A stretch of DNA of 64,000 bases from Nocardia crassostreae. GTDB taxonomy: Bacteria; Actinomycetota; Actinomycetes; Mycobacteriales; Mycobacteriaceae. How positions within the stretch are numbered: position 1 is the stretch's first letter; each line of letters starts with the position of its first letter. Under the pieces are notes generated by a model, which saw only the letters and a program-made list of their open reading frames with translations, had not been told where the DNA came from and did not search any database. This document shows, in pieces, positions 1-9,757 of the stretch. The position numbers were made by a program, and so were the translations under genes. Where the stretch lies: NCBI RefSeq assembly GCF_001613405.1, contig NZ_BDCH01000012.1, positions 868,001-932,000 on the forward strand, in the 5' to 3' direction.

Positions 1-1020
1 GAGTTCCGCGGCGGTTGGCGGCCGGTCGGCCGTGGCCAGGAAGTGATAGGCCAGCAGCGTCTCGTTGACCTCGGATTCCTCTGCGGCGCCGAGCAAATGG
101 TGGAAGACGCCCGCGTCATTGTCGAGGTTGCGGAAGTACAGGTGCTCCGACAGCGACTTCATGAGTTTTATCTTGCGATTCTTGAACTTGGCGAACTGCC
201 GCCACAGATACCCGCCGAAGGCCGCCAGTCCCGCACCCAGCGTGACCAATGCGGTCTGATCCAATCGGACGGATTCTTCGCGCAGCCCGATCCAGAAGGC
301 GAACAGCAAGACCAGTAGCCCCAGCGAGGCAATGAGTTTGGTGACCAGCACAATGATCCCGGACACCACTGCGGGCACCCCGATCAGCAGTTTGTCCAAG
401 GGGCGCATGCGAACTCGAGCATTCGGGTACAGCATCTCCAGATCATTGCGCGGCACATTCTGGAACAACTTCAGCAGCACCGCCCCCGCCTCGGCGGGCC
501 GATCCCCGGCATCCTCGCGGAACGCGATGTACACCAGCACCTTCGCATAGTTGGTGAATTCGACGGTCCGCCGCCGCAATCCGAGCAGCGACTTCACCTC
601 CTGCGTGCGCTGCGACGCCCCTCGCCGGAAGAACATCACCGTCTCGATGCCCTCGTCCTCGACCGCCAGCCGCACCTTCACCAGCGAGTCCTCGGCAAAA
701 GCCCGCTCGATCTCCGCCGCCTCGATCCGCGTGAAATTGGCCGCCTCCGCGAGCGCGACCAGTTCCGCCTCCACCACCCGCCGCGCGACCTCCCGGTCCT
801 TCGACGTCACGTTCCCGACGGTCCGCACACCCTCGGACGGATCCACCAGGTGGTAGGCATCGAGCACCGCGTCCCCGCGCACCTGAAACCCGTGATGCGT
901 CAACGCCGCCAGTAACCGGGCGAACTCCTCGAACGACTCCCGCTGCTGTTCCGGAAGTTCCCCCGCGCACAAGGCGATCACCGCGCTCTTGCGAAACGGC
1001 AGATAGTGTTCGACGTCCAT
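1..1020 (-). CDS. DUF3754 (TMEM143-like) membrane protein, 3' end cut off by window
   Basis: An open frame runs from an ATG at 1020 leftward through the window edge (340 codons, no stop), so the C-terminus is missing. The N-terminal ~210 residues are soluble (begins MDVEHYLPFRKSAVIAL). Two hydrophobic segments follow at about residues 215-245 (IVLVTKLIASLGLLVLLFAF) and 255-275, then a basic stretch (FKNRKIKLMK). This layout, and a conserved block mentioning erythrocyte-like 'LYPNARVRM', fits DUF3754/TMEM143 proteins, whose biochemical role is unknown. A good ribosome site (GAGGAG) lies 6 bases before the ATG. Family call is by resemblance; membrane topology is read from the sequence. Confidence 0.75.
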   Translation of the reverse strand, partial: MDVEHYLPFRKSAVIALCAGELPEQQRESFEEFARLLAALTHHGFQVRGDAVLDAYHLVDPSEGVRTVGNVTSKDREVARRVVEAELVALAEAANFTRIEAAEIERAFAEDSLVKVRLAVEDEGIETVMFFRRGASQRTQEVKSLLGLRRRTVEFTNYAKVLVYIAFREDAGDRPAEAGAVLLKLFQNVPRNDLEMLYPNARVRMRPLDKLLIGVPAVVSGIIVLVTKLIASLGLLVLLFAFWIGLREESVRLDQTALVTLGAGLAAFGGYLWRQFAKFKNRKIKLMKSLSEHLYFRNLDNDAGVFHHLLGAAEESEVNETLLAYHFLATADRPPTAAEL

Positions 1021-1138
1021 CGCCAACTCCTCTCGGCGGGCAAGCCCGATGTCTCATCGGGTACCACATCGCGAGCCCCGGAGCCAGGTCGAGCCTTGCC
1101 CTTATGCCACGCCATGGCGCTGCCTACCGTCCCCAGAT

Positions 1139-1911
1139 ATGAGAAAACATTCTGCAATCGTTGTGACAGGCTGCGCCGCAATGCTTTAGCGGGCAATGGA
1201 ATGGCGGCGGGTTCCGATGTCGACCCGCCGACGCCGGGGGGACCCGCTCCCGTATCCGAGGCCACGGTCGCCGGTCCGGTCAATGTGGACGCGCTGGCGG
1301 TGACCGTCCGCCCCGATCGCGGCTACCTCACCGGCGTGACGGTCGAGTTCGATCGCACCAGCCACACCGAGTCCGGCGAGAAGCCCGCGGCCGCAACACA
1401 GTTCGTCTTCCTCTTCGACAAATCCATCCGCATCAACGCCGACCGCTTCCCCACCTGCGACCGAGCCGACCTCGCTCGGGGCGGTCCGGCCGCCTGCCCG
1501 GCGGGCTCTCGGGTGGGAGCGGGCACGGCCGATATCCACCCCGGCACGACCGCCGACGTCCTGGTCTTCAATGCGCGCTACGCCAGCGGCGAGCGCGGCG
1601 TCCTGATCACCATTCCCGCCACGGGCGCGATCCTGGAGAACACCCTCGAACCGGTCACCGACGCCTATCGCGCCGACTACGCCTCCGCTCTCGACGAACT
1701 CCTGCCCTCCGCCCTCCCGCCGCAGAACCGCGCCGCCACCACCCGCTTCCGCGTCGAATTCGGCGCCGTGCACACCGATCACCTCGGCGCCCACAGTTTC
1801 CTTGAATCCTTTGCCCTCCCAGGTCAGCCGCTGAAATTCGGCCTTTGGAGCCGCTTCGTCACCGGGCAGACCATTGCTCCGGTCGCCGCGGCGATCCGGT
1901 CGCCGCGGTGA
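1139..1911 (+). CDS. Secreted protein of unknown function, signal peptide displaced by a frameshift
   Basis: The body (from about 1201) encodes a conserved-looking extracellular-type domain with two cysteines (FPTCDRADLARGGPAACPAG) followed by a threonine/alanine-rich beta pattern. In its own frame it has no signal peptide. In the neighbouring frame an ATG at 1139 reads MRKHSAIVVTGCAAML, a good secretion signal, and then hits TAG. One extra T in the run at 1185-1187 would join it to LAGNGMAAGSDVDPP, giving a continuous ~257-residue secreted protein. So a one-base loss is likely. If the shift is real, translation could only start around 1201 and the product would stay in the cytoplasm. No function is recognised. 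Confidence 0.55.
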
Positions 1912-2039
1912 ATTGATACCCGATTCACAGACCCTGATCAGGGCTAGTTGCACGGCTTGTCTTTGTAGTTCGGTATGCGCTTTATTGGTGCGGAAGTGGC
2001 TGCCGCGGGGATTGGAGCGCGGCGGCCACGTTCGTTTCA

Positions 2040-2074
2040 CCTGGCGATGCCGTGGCGGGGACGGCATCGCCAGG
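2040..2074. terminator. Perfect 14-bp stem, 7-nt loop hairpin
   Basis: Bases 2040-2053 are the exact reverse complement of 2061-2074, with a GC-rich loop at 2054-2060. It lies 129 bases after the secreted-protein stop and only 15 bases before the ATG of the small gene at 2089. It can therefore be a terminator for the upstream gene or a leader hairpin that sits just ahead of the next gene's ribosome site. There is no T-tract, as is usual in actinobacteria. Confidence 0.55.
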
Positions 2075-2088
2075 GGGAGACTGGGGGC

Positions 2089-2394
2089 ATGGACGGCGCG
2101 GATCCGGGTCTCGAGATCAGGGTGGTGCTGCTGGACGGGTTCGCCGATGACGATGTCGTGGTGACCGTCGGGGACGACCGGCGCACGGTGCGGGGTGTGA
2201 CGACGAAACTGCTGACCGGATTGGCCGAGCAACTGGTGTTCGCGGCGGTGGGGGAGACGCGGGTTCGGGTCGAGGTTGCCGCGCGGGGAGCCGAGGATCA
2301 GCGGATGGTGCGGGGCGGGCGGACCTTGCTGGTGTCGATTTCAGGGAGTGCGTTGAAGGTGGTCGAGGTGGATGGGGCGCCCGGATTCGGCTAG
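2089..2394 (+). CDS. Small protein of unknown function (101 aa)
   Basis: This encodes a 101-residue protein beginning MDGADPGLEIRVVLLDGF, acidic at the start and then an alternating beta/alpha pattern, with a conserved-looking hydrophobic end (TLLVSISGSALKVVEV). The ATG is preceded by GGGGAGA 8 bases away. No signal peptide, membrane segment or known motif is seen. Its TAG stop shares the four bases CTAG with the stop of the convergent esterase gene. Codon use (G/C third positions) supports a real gene; function is not recognised. Confidence 0.55.
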   Translation: MDGADPGLEIRVVLLDGFADDDVVVTVGDDRRTVRGVTTKLLTGLAEQLVFAAVGETRVRVEVAARGAEDQRMVRGGRTLLVSISGSALKVVEVDGAPGFG

Positions 2395-3245
2395 GGGCGA
2401 GGGTGGGCCTCGAGGAATTGCCAGATGTGGTCGCGGAGGTCCTGTCCGGTTTCGCCGCTGGGCCAGAGGTGAGTGACGTTCTTGTAGGTGCGCCACCAGA
2501 TCGAGGCGCCGGTCTTGCCTGGTTCGTACTTCTTCAGCGTCGCGTAGGCGGCGGTGGTGATCTGCGGGGTGGGGTTGTTGTAGTCGCGGGCGAGCCATTT
2601 CTCGACATTGTTCTGGCCGACGGCGGCGGTGGAGCTGAAGTCGTGCTCGCCCTGGAAGAGGCCGATGGCGATGGGACGGCTGGGCGTGCAGGGCGTGGAG
2701 CGCGGGCCCGAGCCGACATTGGGGTCGGTGGGGTCGAAGCCCGCCCAGGAGGTGGCGGCGGCGAAGACGTCGGGGGCGTCGCAGGCCATGCGCTGGGACA
2801 TGATCGCGCCACTGGAGAACCCGTCGCTGAAGATTCGGCGGGGGTCCACGCACCAGGTGGCGCTGATATCGGTGACGACATCGCGCAGGAATGCGACATC
2901 GGGTGAGTCCTGGTCGAAGTTCCAGTACGTGGTGGGTGCTTCGGGGTAGGCGACGATGAAGTGGTGCTCGGCCGCGTAGGGGGTCCAGCCCGAGACCAGT
3001 TCGTGTACGGCCGCCGTGTTTCCGCCACCGTGGTTACTTATCAGCAGCGGCGCGGACTTCGCCGTCAAGCCGGGCGGGACGTGCAGTTGATAGGACCGTG
3101 CGCCCAGCGGGCGCAAGATCGTTCCGGCGGTCGGTTCCAGTACGCAGCCAGATGCTACTGGCGAGGTGGAAGCGGGTGCGGCCAGGCTGATCAAGGTCAG
3201 CGCCGCGATTCCGGCAAGGCCTGTGCAGACGTACCGCAGCGCCAT
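2391..3245 (-). CDS. Secreted PHB-depolymerase/feruloyl-esterase-like serine esterase
   Basis: Alpha/beta-hydrolase of the LpqC/polyhydroxybutyrate depolymerase type. A signal peptide (MALRYVCTGLAGIAALTLIS) precedes a mature domain with the oxyanion segment SNHGGGN, the nucleophile elbow DGFSSGA, and paired cysteines (TWCVDP, MACDAPD, STPCTPS) typical of exported esterases. A late histidine (VTHLWPSG) can complete the triad. The family cleaves ester bonds in polyhydroxyalkanoates or plant phenolic esters; the substrate here is unknown. An AAGGAG site lies 10 bases before the chosen ATG; an alternative ATG at 3254 sits almost on that site. The gene is monocistronic and its stop overlaps that of the small gene at 2089-2394. 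Confidence 0.8.
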   Translation of the reverse strand: MALRYVCTGLAGIAALTLISLAAPASTSPVASGCVLEPTAGTILRPLGARSYQLHVPPGLTAKSAPLLISNHGGGNTAAVHELVSGWTPYAAEHHFIVAYPEAPTTYWNFDQDSPDVAFLRDVVTDISATWCVDPRRIFSDGFSSGAIMSQRMACDAPDVFAAATSWAGFDPTDPNVGSGPRSTPCTPSRPIAIGLFQGEHDFSSTAAVGQNNVEKWLARDYNNPTPQITTAAYATLKKYEPGKTGASIWWRTYKNVTHLWPSGETGQDLRDHIWQFLEAHPRP

Positions 3246-3369
3246 CGGAGCCATACTCCTTCGGTAGCGACAATCCGGGCAGACAGAGGGGTCGGCACAC
3301 GATACAGCGACTGCGTAGCTATCGGTGCGGCAGCATGCCGTCGAGTAGTGGCGGGAGCGGATACGGGTA

Positions 3370-3381
3370 GCGAGTACTCGC
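3370..3381. promoter_or_regulatory. 12-bp palindrome GCGAGTACTCGC in divergent intergenic region
   Basis: A perfect 12-base palindrome lies in the 220 bases between the esterase gene and the metalloprotease gene, which are transcribed apart. Its position suits an operator, but no regulator is encoded next to it, and a 12-base palindrome can occur by chance in such DNA. Confidence 0.25.
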
Positions 3382-3465
3382 GTGTCGGGGGAGCGGCGGT
3401 GAAATGATTGATCGGGCCCGCAGTCCATCGCGGCGCACCAGTTTCACACCGTCTTGGGGGAATTC

Positions 3466-5603
3466 ATGACTGAGCACAGTGACCCGTCCGATCCGCTCGC
3501 CCTGCAGCGCGGCCCGGTCAGTGGCAGATACGAGGGGTTCGGCACCGAACTCGGCACCCGCACGAGCCTGCTCGACCTGCGCATCGATATCGATACCCGC
3601 TACTCGGGCGACTCGCCGGTCATGAACCGGGTCAGCGGTGACTTCTTCCAGCTGCTCGGCGGTAATCCGCCCCCGGCGCCGCCCGCGCAGCCCGTCTATA
3701 TCGAATCCTGGATCGTCGACACCCCCGCCGTCGCCTGGTCCGCCGACCGGGTGGTCGTCACCGGTGCGGTCCGGTATTGGCAGCGCACTCCGAATCCGCC
3801 TGTGCAGGCGCGGATTACGGTGCCGTGGTCGGGTGCGGCCATCGGCCCGGCCATGGTGGAGTTCAGCACGGGCGGCACCACGACCGCCGCGTACCTGTGC
3901 AACTTCCGCTCCGACGATTTCCGCAGCATGGAGCTCGAAATCGACTATGCCGCCTCGGTGGATATCGCACCGCACGTACCGGTGTACGACACGCACAGCC
4001 ACACCAATCGGTCGGGCGGCACCCGGCGCCGGATCCTGACGCTGGAGGCCGCGTACAAGGAGGCGGGCGTCGGGCTGGCCGTCAATCCGGAGCGCACCGT
4101 AATCGACGACAGCGCACCGGGTTTCGCCAGCTGGAGCCCCGCCGAACTGCACGATGCCATGGAAGTCGCGTTCAGCCGCATAGGCGGCGCCTGGCCCGCC
4201 TGGAGCATGTGGAGCCTGTAAGCCGGTGTATTCGAGAACTCCGGCGTCGGCGGCATCATGTTCGATGCCGACGCGGGCTTCGGCGGCGCGGGCCGCTCCC
4301 CGGAACGCCAGGGGTTCGCGGTCTTCCGCAATCACACCTGGTTCGACGATCTGGTGACCGGCCCGCCGCAGAATCAGGCGCAGGCGCGCGCCATGCGGCA
4401 TTTCCTCTACACCTGGGTGCACGAGGCGGGCCACGCCTTCAACTTCCTGCATTCCTGGAACAAGGCGCGGCCGAACTCGCTGTCGTGGATGAACTACGAC
4501 TGGCGCTACGACATGATCAATGGTCCGGACAAGTTCTGGGCGGATTTCCGATTCCGTTTCGACGACGAGGAACTCGTGCACCTGCGGCACGGCGATCTCA
4601 CCTCGGTCGTCATGGGCGGCGGTCCGTGGGCCTCCGGCGGGCACCTGGAATCCCCCGGCCTTCGCGCCACCCGCCTCGGCCCCCCGCAGTCGCTGGAACT
4701 GCTACTGCGCGCCCCCTCCTACTTCTCCTACATGGAACCGGTCGATATCGAATTCCGGCTCCGCAACCTGCTCCCGACCCCGCAACCGGTCGACACCCGG
4801 CTGTCCCCCGACTACGGGACGACCACGGTGCTGGTGCGCAAACCCGACGGCACGACAGTGCAATTCAGCTCGGTCATGTGCCTCTACGGCCTGCCGGAGA
4901 TGAAGGTGCTCGCCCCCGCGGCCACCGGCGTGGAGGGCCCCGACCGCTACAGCGAACTGGTCCCCCTGACCTTCGGCAAACGCGGCTTCGTCTTCGACGA
5001 GCCAGGCCATACCAACTGCGCGCCATCTACACCAGCGGCGACCAATACGCCGTCTCCAACACCCTCACGGTCCGCATCGGCCAGCCCGCCACCAAGGAGG
5101 AGGACCGCTTCGCCGCCGAATTCTTCGACCGCCAAGTAGGTCTGGCCCTCACCCTCGGCGGCTCCATGTCCCCCCACCTCGCCACCGGCATGCAAACCCT
5201 CACCGAAGCCGCAAACCGCTTCGCCCACGACGTTTTCGGCGCCAAGGTAGCCGCCACCGTCGCCAAAACCGTCGGCAAGAACTTCTACGCCCGCACCCTC
5301 TCCGACACCGAAGACAAAATGGTGCAACGCCACAAAGCCGACCCCGCAACCGCCCTGGCAGTCACGGACCCCGGCTTACAGCACTACCGCAAATCCGACG
5401 ACCACTCCACCAACATCACCTACAACGACCTCGTAACCCTCCGCGCCCCCCTCCACATCGCCAACGGCGACCCAGACCTCGCCCGCCAGGAACTGGTCAC
5501 CCTCGCCGAAGACCTGTCCACCCGCGGCGTCAACCCCAATGTCCTCAAAGACATCCGAGCCAAAGCAAAGTCCGTCCCCTCCAAGAAGCGCTCCGCCAAC
5601 TAA
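3466..5603 (+). pseudogene. Large HEAGH metalloprotease-like protein, broken by an in-frame TAA and a frameshift
   Basis: The repaired frame gives ~712 residues. A beta-rich N-terminal half (to residue ~165) is followed by a zinc-protease signature HEAGHAFNFLHSW near residue 323, then a beta-sandwich region and an alpha-helical C-terminal ~190 residues ending in KKRSAN. Two lesions break it: TAA at 4219-4221 (…WSMWSL stop AGVFENS…), and a one-base loss near 5010 after which the frame changes (…FDEPGH to YQLRAIYTSGDQ). Both flanks stay conserved in character, so the lesions are recent or are sequence errors. No signal peptide is seen. The start ATG has GGGGGA 5 bases upstream. Family not named with certainty; substrate unknown. 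Confidence 0.7.
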
Positions 5604-5609
5604 CAAGTG

Positions 5610-5682
5610 CCGGTTCACACCCCTTCGCGTGGGTTCACACCCTGTATAGGGGGTGTGGACCACCGGAAAGGGGCGTGAACCG
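5610..5682. terminator. Long imperfect hairpin between convergent genes
   Basis: CCGGTTCACACCCCTT (5610-5625) pairs with AAGGGGCGTGAACCGG further right with one mismatch, and an inner stem CACACCC/GGGTGTG is nested inside. It occupies nearly the whole gap between the metalloprotease stop (5603) and the convergent acyltransferase stop (5691), the place for a bidirectional terminator. Confidence 0.65.
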
Positions 5683-5690
5683 GGCGGGGG

Positions 5691-6898
5691 TTAGGGCCAG
5701 GTCACCGTTGCGCCTGCGCAGTGGAGGGCGCCGATTTGGGTGTGGAAGCGCTGGGTGGTGTTGCCGCCGCGGCGGATGGTGGACAGGACCGTGGCCTCGT
5801 GGCGGGCGGCGTCGGCGTTTTCGCGGACGGGGTGCACCAGCAAGGGGTGGGGGGACAGTTCCACGAAGATGTCGTGGCCGTCGGCGAGGGCGGCGCGGAC
5901 GGCGGCGCCGAAACGGACTGGGAGGCGGAGGTTGTCCACCCAGTAGGCCGCGTCGAAGGGGGCCGCGGTGCGTGGGTCGGGCAGGACGGTCGAGTAGACG
6001 GGGGTGCGGGCGGGGCGGGGGCGTAGGTCGGCGAGGGCGGTGGCGATATCGGCGAGGATGGGATCGACCTGCGGGGAATGGGAGGCCACTTCGACGGGGA
6101 CTATGCGCGCCATCAGGTCTCGTGCCGTCCAGGAGTCGACCAGGGCGTGGACGCGGGCGGTGTCACCGGCGACGACGGTGGAGGTCGGGGCCGACAGGGC
6201 CGCGATGGTCACCTCGGGGATATCGGTGAGTTCGGACTCGACGATATCGCCGGGGAGGGCGACCATGGCCATGGCGCCCGCGCGCTGAGCCGCCGCATGA
6301 GGCGGGAGCGGCGGCAGATCACGGCCACACCGTCCGCGGCGGACAGTGCGCCCGCCACGACCGCGGCGGCCGTTTCGCCCATGGAGTGGCCGATGACCGC
6401 CGCCGGTTCCGAGCCGTAGGAGCGCCAGGTGGCGGCCAGGCCCAGTTGCATGCCGAAGACCGTCGGCTGCACGTGATCGATGCGATCGATTGCCCCGGAA
6501 AGTGCTGTGCGCAAGGAGAATCCGCTTTCCGCCGCGATGAGGGGTTCGAGGCGGTCGATCTCGGCGGCGAAAGCCGGTTCGGCGGACAGGAGCTCGCGGC
6601 CGATGCCCGTCCACTGGGAGCCGTGGCCGGAGAAGACCCAGACCGGTTGCGTCGTGGCGCGGGCTCGGCCGACCGCGATGCCATTGCCCGGTTCGTCCGC
6701 GGCCATGGCGCGGAGCCGGGCGGTCAGGGTGTCCCGGTCGGCGGCGACCACGACGGCGCGGTGCGGTCCGTGCGGGCGGTCCGCCAGGTCGGCGGCGAGC
6801 GATGACAGTGGCTCCGTGGATGATTCGACCTTGCTCGCGAGGGCCGCGGCCTCGGTCGCCAGGGCTGCCGCCGAATCGGCGGAGAGCGGGAAGAACAT
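5691..6898 (-). pseudogene. Discrete acyltransferase (KAL linker + AT) with a one-base frameshift
   Basis: This resembles the linker-acyltransferase part of a type I polyketide synthase expressed alone. The N-terminal ~70 residues match a KS-AT linker, then FSGHGSQW, the nucleophile GHSMGE, and a VASHS motif in the place where YASH (methylmalonyl) or HAFH (malonyl) normally reports extender choice. The C-terminal post-AT linker ends GALHCAGATVTWP. It would load an acyl-CoA extender onto the ACP at 8539-8796. The frame breaks near 6290: LMRR continues as AQRAGAMAMVALPGD only if one base is restored to a short G run on the coding strand. Last gene of the leftward operon, 18 bases after the ligase stop. 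Confidence 0.75.
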
Positions 6899-6916
6899 GG
6901 TGTCACCTCAGCGAAT

Positions 6917-8533
6917 TCAGTGGATGTACCGGCTGGCGAGCGCCTTCTTGTCGACCTTGCCGACCGCCGTCGACGGCATCTGCTCGATGATCTGCAGGCG
7001 GTCGGGGACCTTGTAGGCGGCCACCTCGCGATCGCGGAAGAAGGCTTGCAGGGCAGTGGTTTTGGGTGGCTCGCCGGAGCAGATGACGAAGGCCACCGAG
7101 CGCTCCCCGAGGACGGCGTCGGGTTCGGGCAGCAATGCGGCGGAGATGATTCCGGGATAGGCCAGCAGATGGCCCTCGACCTCGGTGGCGTCGATCTTCT
7201 GCCCGCCGCGATTGATCTGATCCTTGGCCCGGCCGACGACATTGACGTGACCGCTGGGCAGCAGTTTGACCAGATCGCCGGTGCGATAGAACCCGTCGGC
7301 GGTGAAGCCGCGGGCATTCTGCTCGGCGGCGCGATAGTAGCCGCGCAGGGTGTACGGGCCGCGGGTGAGCAGTTCGCCGATCTCGCCGAGGCCGACCTCG
7401 AGGCCGTCGGCATCGACCACGCGCAATTCGTCGTCGGCCGAGATGGGCCTGCCCTGGGTGGTGTGCACGAGATCGTCCGGATCGTCGACCCGGGTGAGGC
7501 ACAGCAGCCCCTCCGCCATGCCGAATACCTGCTGTAAGCGGCAATCCAGGGTCTTGGTGACCATGGCGGCCAGATCGTCGGCGAGCCGGGCGCTGCCCAC
7601 CTGGAGAATCTTCAGGCTGGACAGGTCCGCCTCCCCGTACTCGTATTCCGCGAGCCAGTGCGGTACGAGCGGGGGATTGATGGCCGCGATGGTCACCCGC
7701 TCGCGGGCAATGAGCTCGAAGGCCGTCTGCGCGCCGGGCAGCGGCGCGATGACCACGGTGCCGCCCACGCAGAGAATGCCGAGGATGCCCGGGCAGGCCA
7801 TGGTGTAGTTGAACGCGATCGGCAGGACCGCGAGGTACACCGAATCCTCGTCCAGCTCAAAGATTTCCGCCGCGAGCCGCGCGTTGTAGGCGTAGTCGTC
7901 GTGCGTGCGCGGCACCAGCTTGGGCATACCGGTCGTACCGCCGGACAGCAGCAGTAGTGCGAGGTCGCTCGCCTGCGGCAGGTCTGCCGGGTCGGGTCCG
8001 GCCGGGGTGGCCAGCAGCTCGTCGAAGGTCGCGAAACCCTCGTGTTCACCGCGCTCCCCGATCACGATGACGTGCCGCACCACGGCATCGGCGCGGACCT
8101 GGGCGGCGAGCTCGCGGTAGTCGAATCGGCCGTCCCGATCGGCCACGATGTATCCGGCGGCCTCGGACAGCTGCGCCAAATGCGTGATCTCGGTGCGGCG
8201 ATGGGCGGGCATGGCGTGTACGGGCACGATGCCGAGCCGCACCAGCGCGAACCAGATCAGCACGAATTCGGCGCGATTGGGCAGTTGCACGATCACCCGG
8301 TCGCCGCGGCGCAGACCGAGCGCGGTCAGGCCGCTCGACAGCCGCCGCGCATCGGCCTCGAGTTCGGCGTACGTCCAGCGCCGGTCGCCGTCGACCAGCG
8401 CGGTCCGGCCGCCGAACTCGACCGCCTATCGGCTCAACTGTGCGCCGAAGGTCTCCCCGCGCCAGTGGCCCGCCGCGCGATAGCGCGCCGCGTCGGCCTC
8501 CGGCCAGCCGGGCCAATCCCTGTTCTGCTCCAC
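6917..8533 (-). pseudogene. EntE/DhbE-like aryl-acid AMP ligase with an in-frame TAG
   Basis: This adenylates an aromatic acid and transfers it to a carrier protein. All core motifs are present: SGGTTGMPK (P-loop), GMAEGLLCLTR (A5, very EntE-like), YRTGDLVK (A7), NRGGQKIDATEVE (A8) and the A10 lysine in AVGKVDKKAL. Where EntE has HNYPLSSPG in the aryl pocket this protein has FNYTMACPG. The Asn that contacts a 2-hydroxyl is kept but the preceding His is Phe, so the acid may be salicylate-like or a heteroaromatic such as picolinate. The GTG at 8533 gives 34 residues before TAG at 8426-8428 (LSR stop AVEFGG, probably TGG to TAG). An internal ATG at 8296 is in frame but would delete the first ~79 residues. 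Confidence 0.85.
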
Positions 8534-8538
8534 GCTTT

Positions 8539-8796
8539 TCAGCCCTTCCGTCCGTTCAGGACCAATTCATGGATCTCACCGAGCGACTGCACCTTGCTGA
8601 TCTGCGCATCCTTGAGGCGAACCCCGTAGCGCCGCCGGATCTGGGCCGACACCTCGAGCAGCATGAGCGAATCGACGCCCAGATCCTGGGACAGATGCGC
8701 CTCGTCGGTCAGCTCGTCGACATCGACCTCGAGCACGCGCGCCACCAGCGTCCGCAGATCGTCCAGCTCCGGCTCGACCACTTCGTTCTCGATCAC
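8539..8796 (-). CDS. Acyl/aryl carrier protein
   Basis: An 85-residue acidic carrier protein with the phosphopantetheine attachment motif DLGVDSLMLLE (Ser near residue 43). It sits between the aryl-AMP ligase and the KS pair, so it is the obvious partner for both the ligase and the discrete acyltransferase. The GTG start at 8796 has GAGGGAG upstream; it follows the Cys-less KS gene by 13 bases and precedes the ligase by 5. Confidence 0.9.
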   Translation of the reverse strand: MIENEVVEPELDDLRTLVARVLEVDVDELTDEAHLSQDLGVDSLMLLEVSAQIRRRYGVRLKDAQISKVQSLGEIHELVLNGRKG

Positions 8797-8809
8797 GTTC
8801 TCCCTCTTC

Positions 8810-9757
8810 TCATTCCGAATTGGTGCGGTGCGGCGCGGTGAACACCATGGCCGCCGCCGCGGCGCCGGGCAGGCGGCAGGACGTGGCCAGTGCGGCGCCC
8901 GCGGCACGGGAACGGGCCGAGATCTCGAAGGCCGCGCACGCGGCGACGCATTGCAGCACCCCGAGCGCGCCCGACTGGCGGCCCGCCCACGCGGCCAGGT
9001 CGATGACCTCTTCGGTCCGAGAGTCGCCCTCCGCCAGCAGAATCGCCGACTGATCCGCGGGCAGTACTGCGACGGCCGTATCGACATCGTCGGCGCGCCG
9101 GTACGCGCCGAGGCCGAGCCGGATTCGCGCCCCGCGCCGCTGTGCCGCCGCGCCCGATTCGACGACGACCGCCGCCGCGACATCCGGCCACGGCTGTTCG
9201 CCATTGTCGCCCAGCAGTGTCCGCACGGGCTCGTTGTCCGGCTCCACCCCGGTCACCACGACGGTGTCCGCGCGCCCGGCCCGAATCAGCCGTCGCGCCC
9301 AGTGCAAGGCGTCCAGACCGCTGGTCGGCCCGTTCGACACCGTCAGGTTCGCCGCCCGGAACCCGTGCTCGATGGCGATCCAGCCCGCGGTGACATTGCT
9401 GGAGGTATTGGGCAGCGCGGTCGGATTGAGCGCCTCGGCATCCTCCTCGGCGATCGTGTCCAGAAATGAGCAGATGCTGTCGAGATTGCCGAGATTCGTG
9501 CTCACCACCGTGGCGGTCCGCTCGGATTCGCCTAGGTAGGAACGGTTTTCGCCGAACAGCCCGGCCTCGGTCAGGGCCGCCTCGACGGCCCGGGAGGCGA
9601 GCCGCGACGCCCGGTCGCGGTGCCGCAGATGCTTGCCTCGCAAACCGGTCTCCGGATCGAACCCGCCCTCGTGCCGCCGGTACGGCGCGAGCAGATCGGC
9701 CGGTCCGCGCAGCCCGTCCACGGCCGTTCCGGCGCCGGTGACGACGATGTCGGTCAT
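8810..9757 (-). CDS. Ketosynthase-fold protein without active-site Cys (KS-beta/chain-length-factor-like)
   Basis: This 315-residue protein starts with MTDIVVTGAGTAVDG, a thiolase/KS N-terminus. At the nucleophile elbow it reads TVSNGPTSGLDAL, so proline stands where KS enzymes have cysteine. The two C-terminal catalytic His motifs (HGTGT and GHxxG) are not seen and the protein is ~80 residues shorter than a normal KS. Its ATG overlaps the upstream KS stop (ATGA), which favours equal synthesis and a KS/KS-beta heterodimer as in type II polyketide synthases. Its exact function (chain length control, decarboxylation or structural) is inferred. Confidence 0.75.
   Translation of the reverse strand: MTDIVVTGAGTAVDGLRGPADLLAPYRRHEGGFDPETGLRGKHLRHRDRASRLASRAVEAALTEAGLFGENRSYLGESERTATVVSTNLGNLDSICSFLDTIAEEDAEALNPTALPNTSSNVTAGWIAIEHGFRAANLTVSNGPTSGLDALHWARRLIRAGRADTVVVTGVEPDNEPVRTLLGDNGEQPWPDVAAAVVVESGAAAQRRGARIRLGLGAYRRADDVDTAVAVLPADQSAILLAEGDSRTEEVIDLAAWAGRQSGALGVLQCVAACAAFEISARSRAAGAALATSCRLPGAAAAAMVFTAPHRTNSE

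Noticed and set aside
443..1069. Long Arg/Gly-rich open frames antisense or out of frame to real genes
   Set aside because: High-GC DNA keeps shadow frames open; their composition is abnormal and each lies under a recognisable gene.
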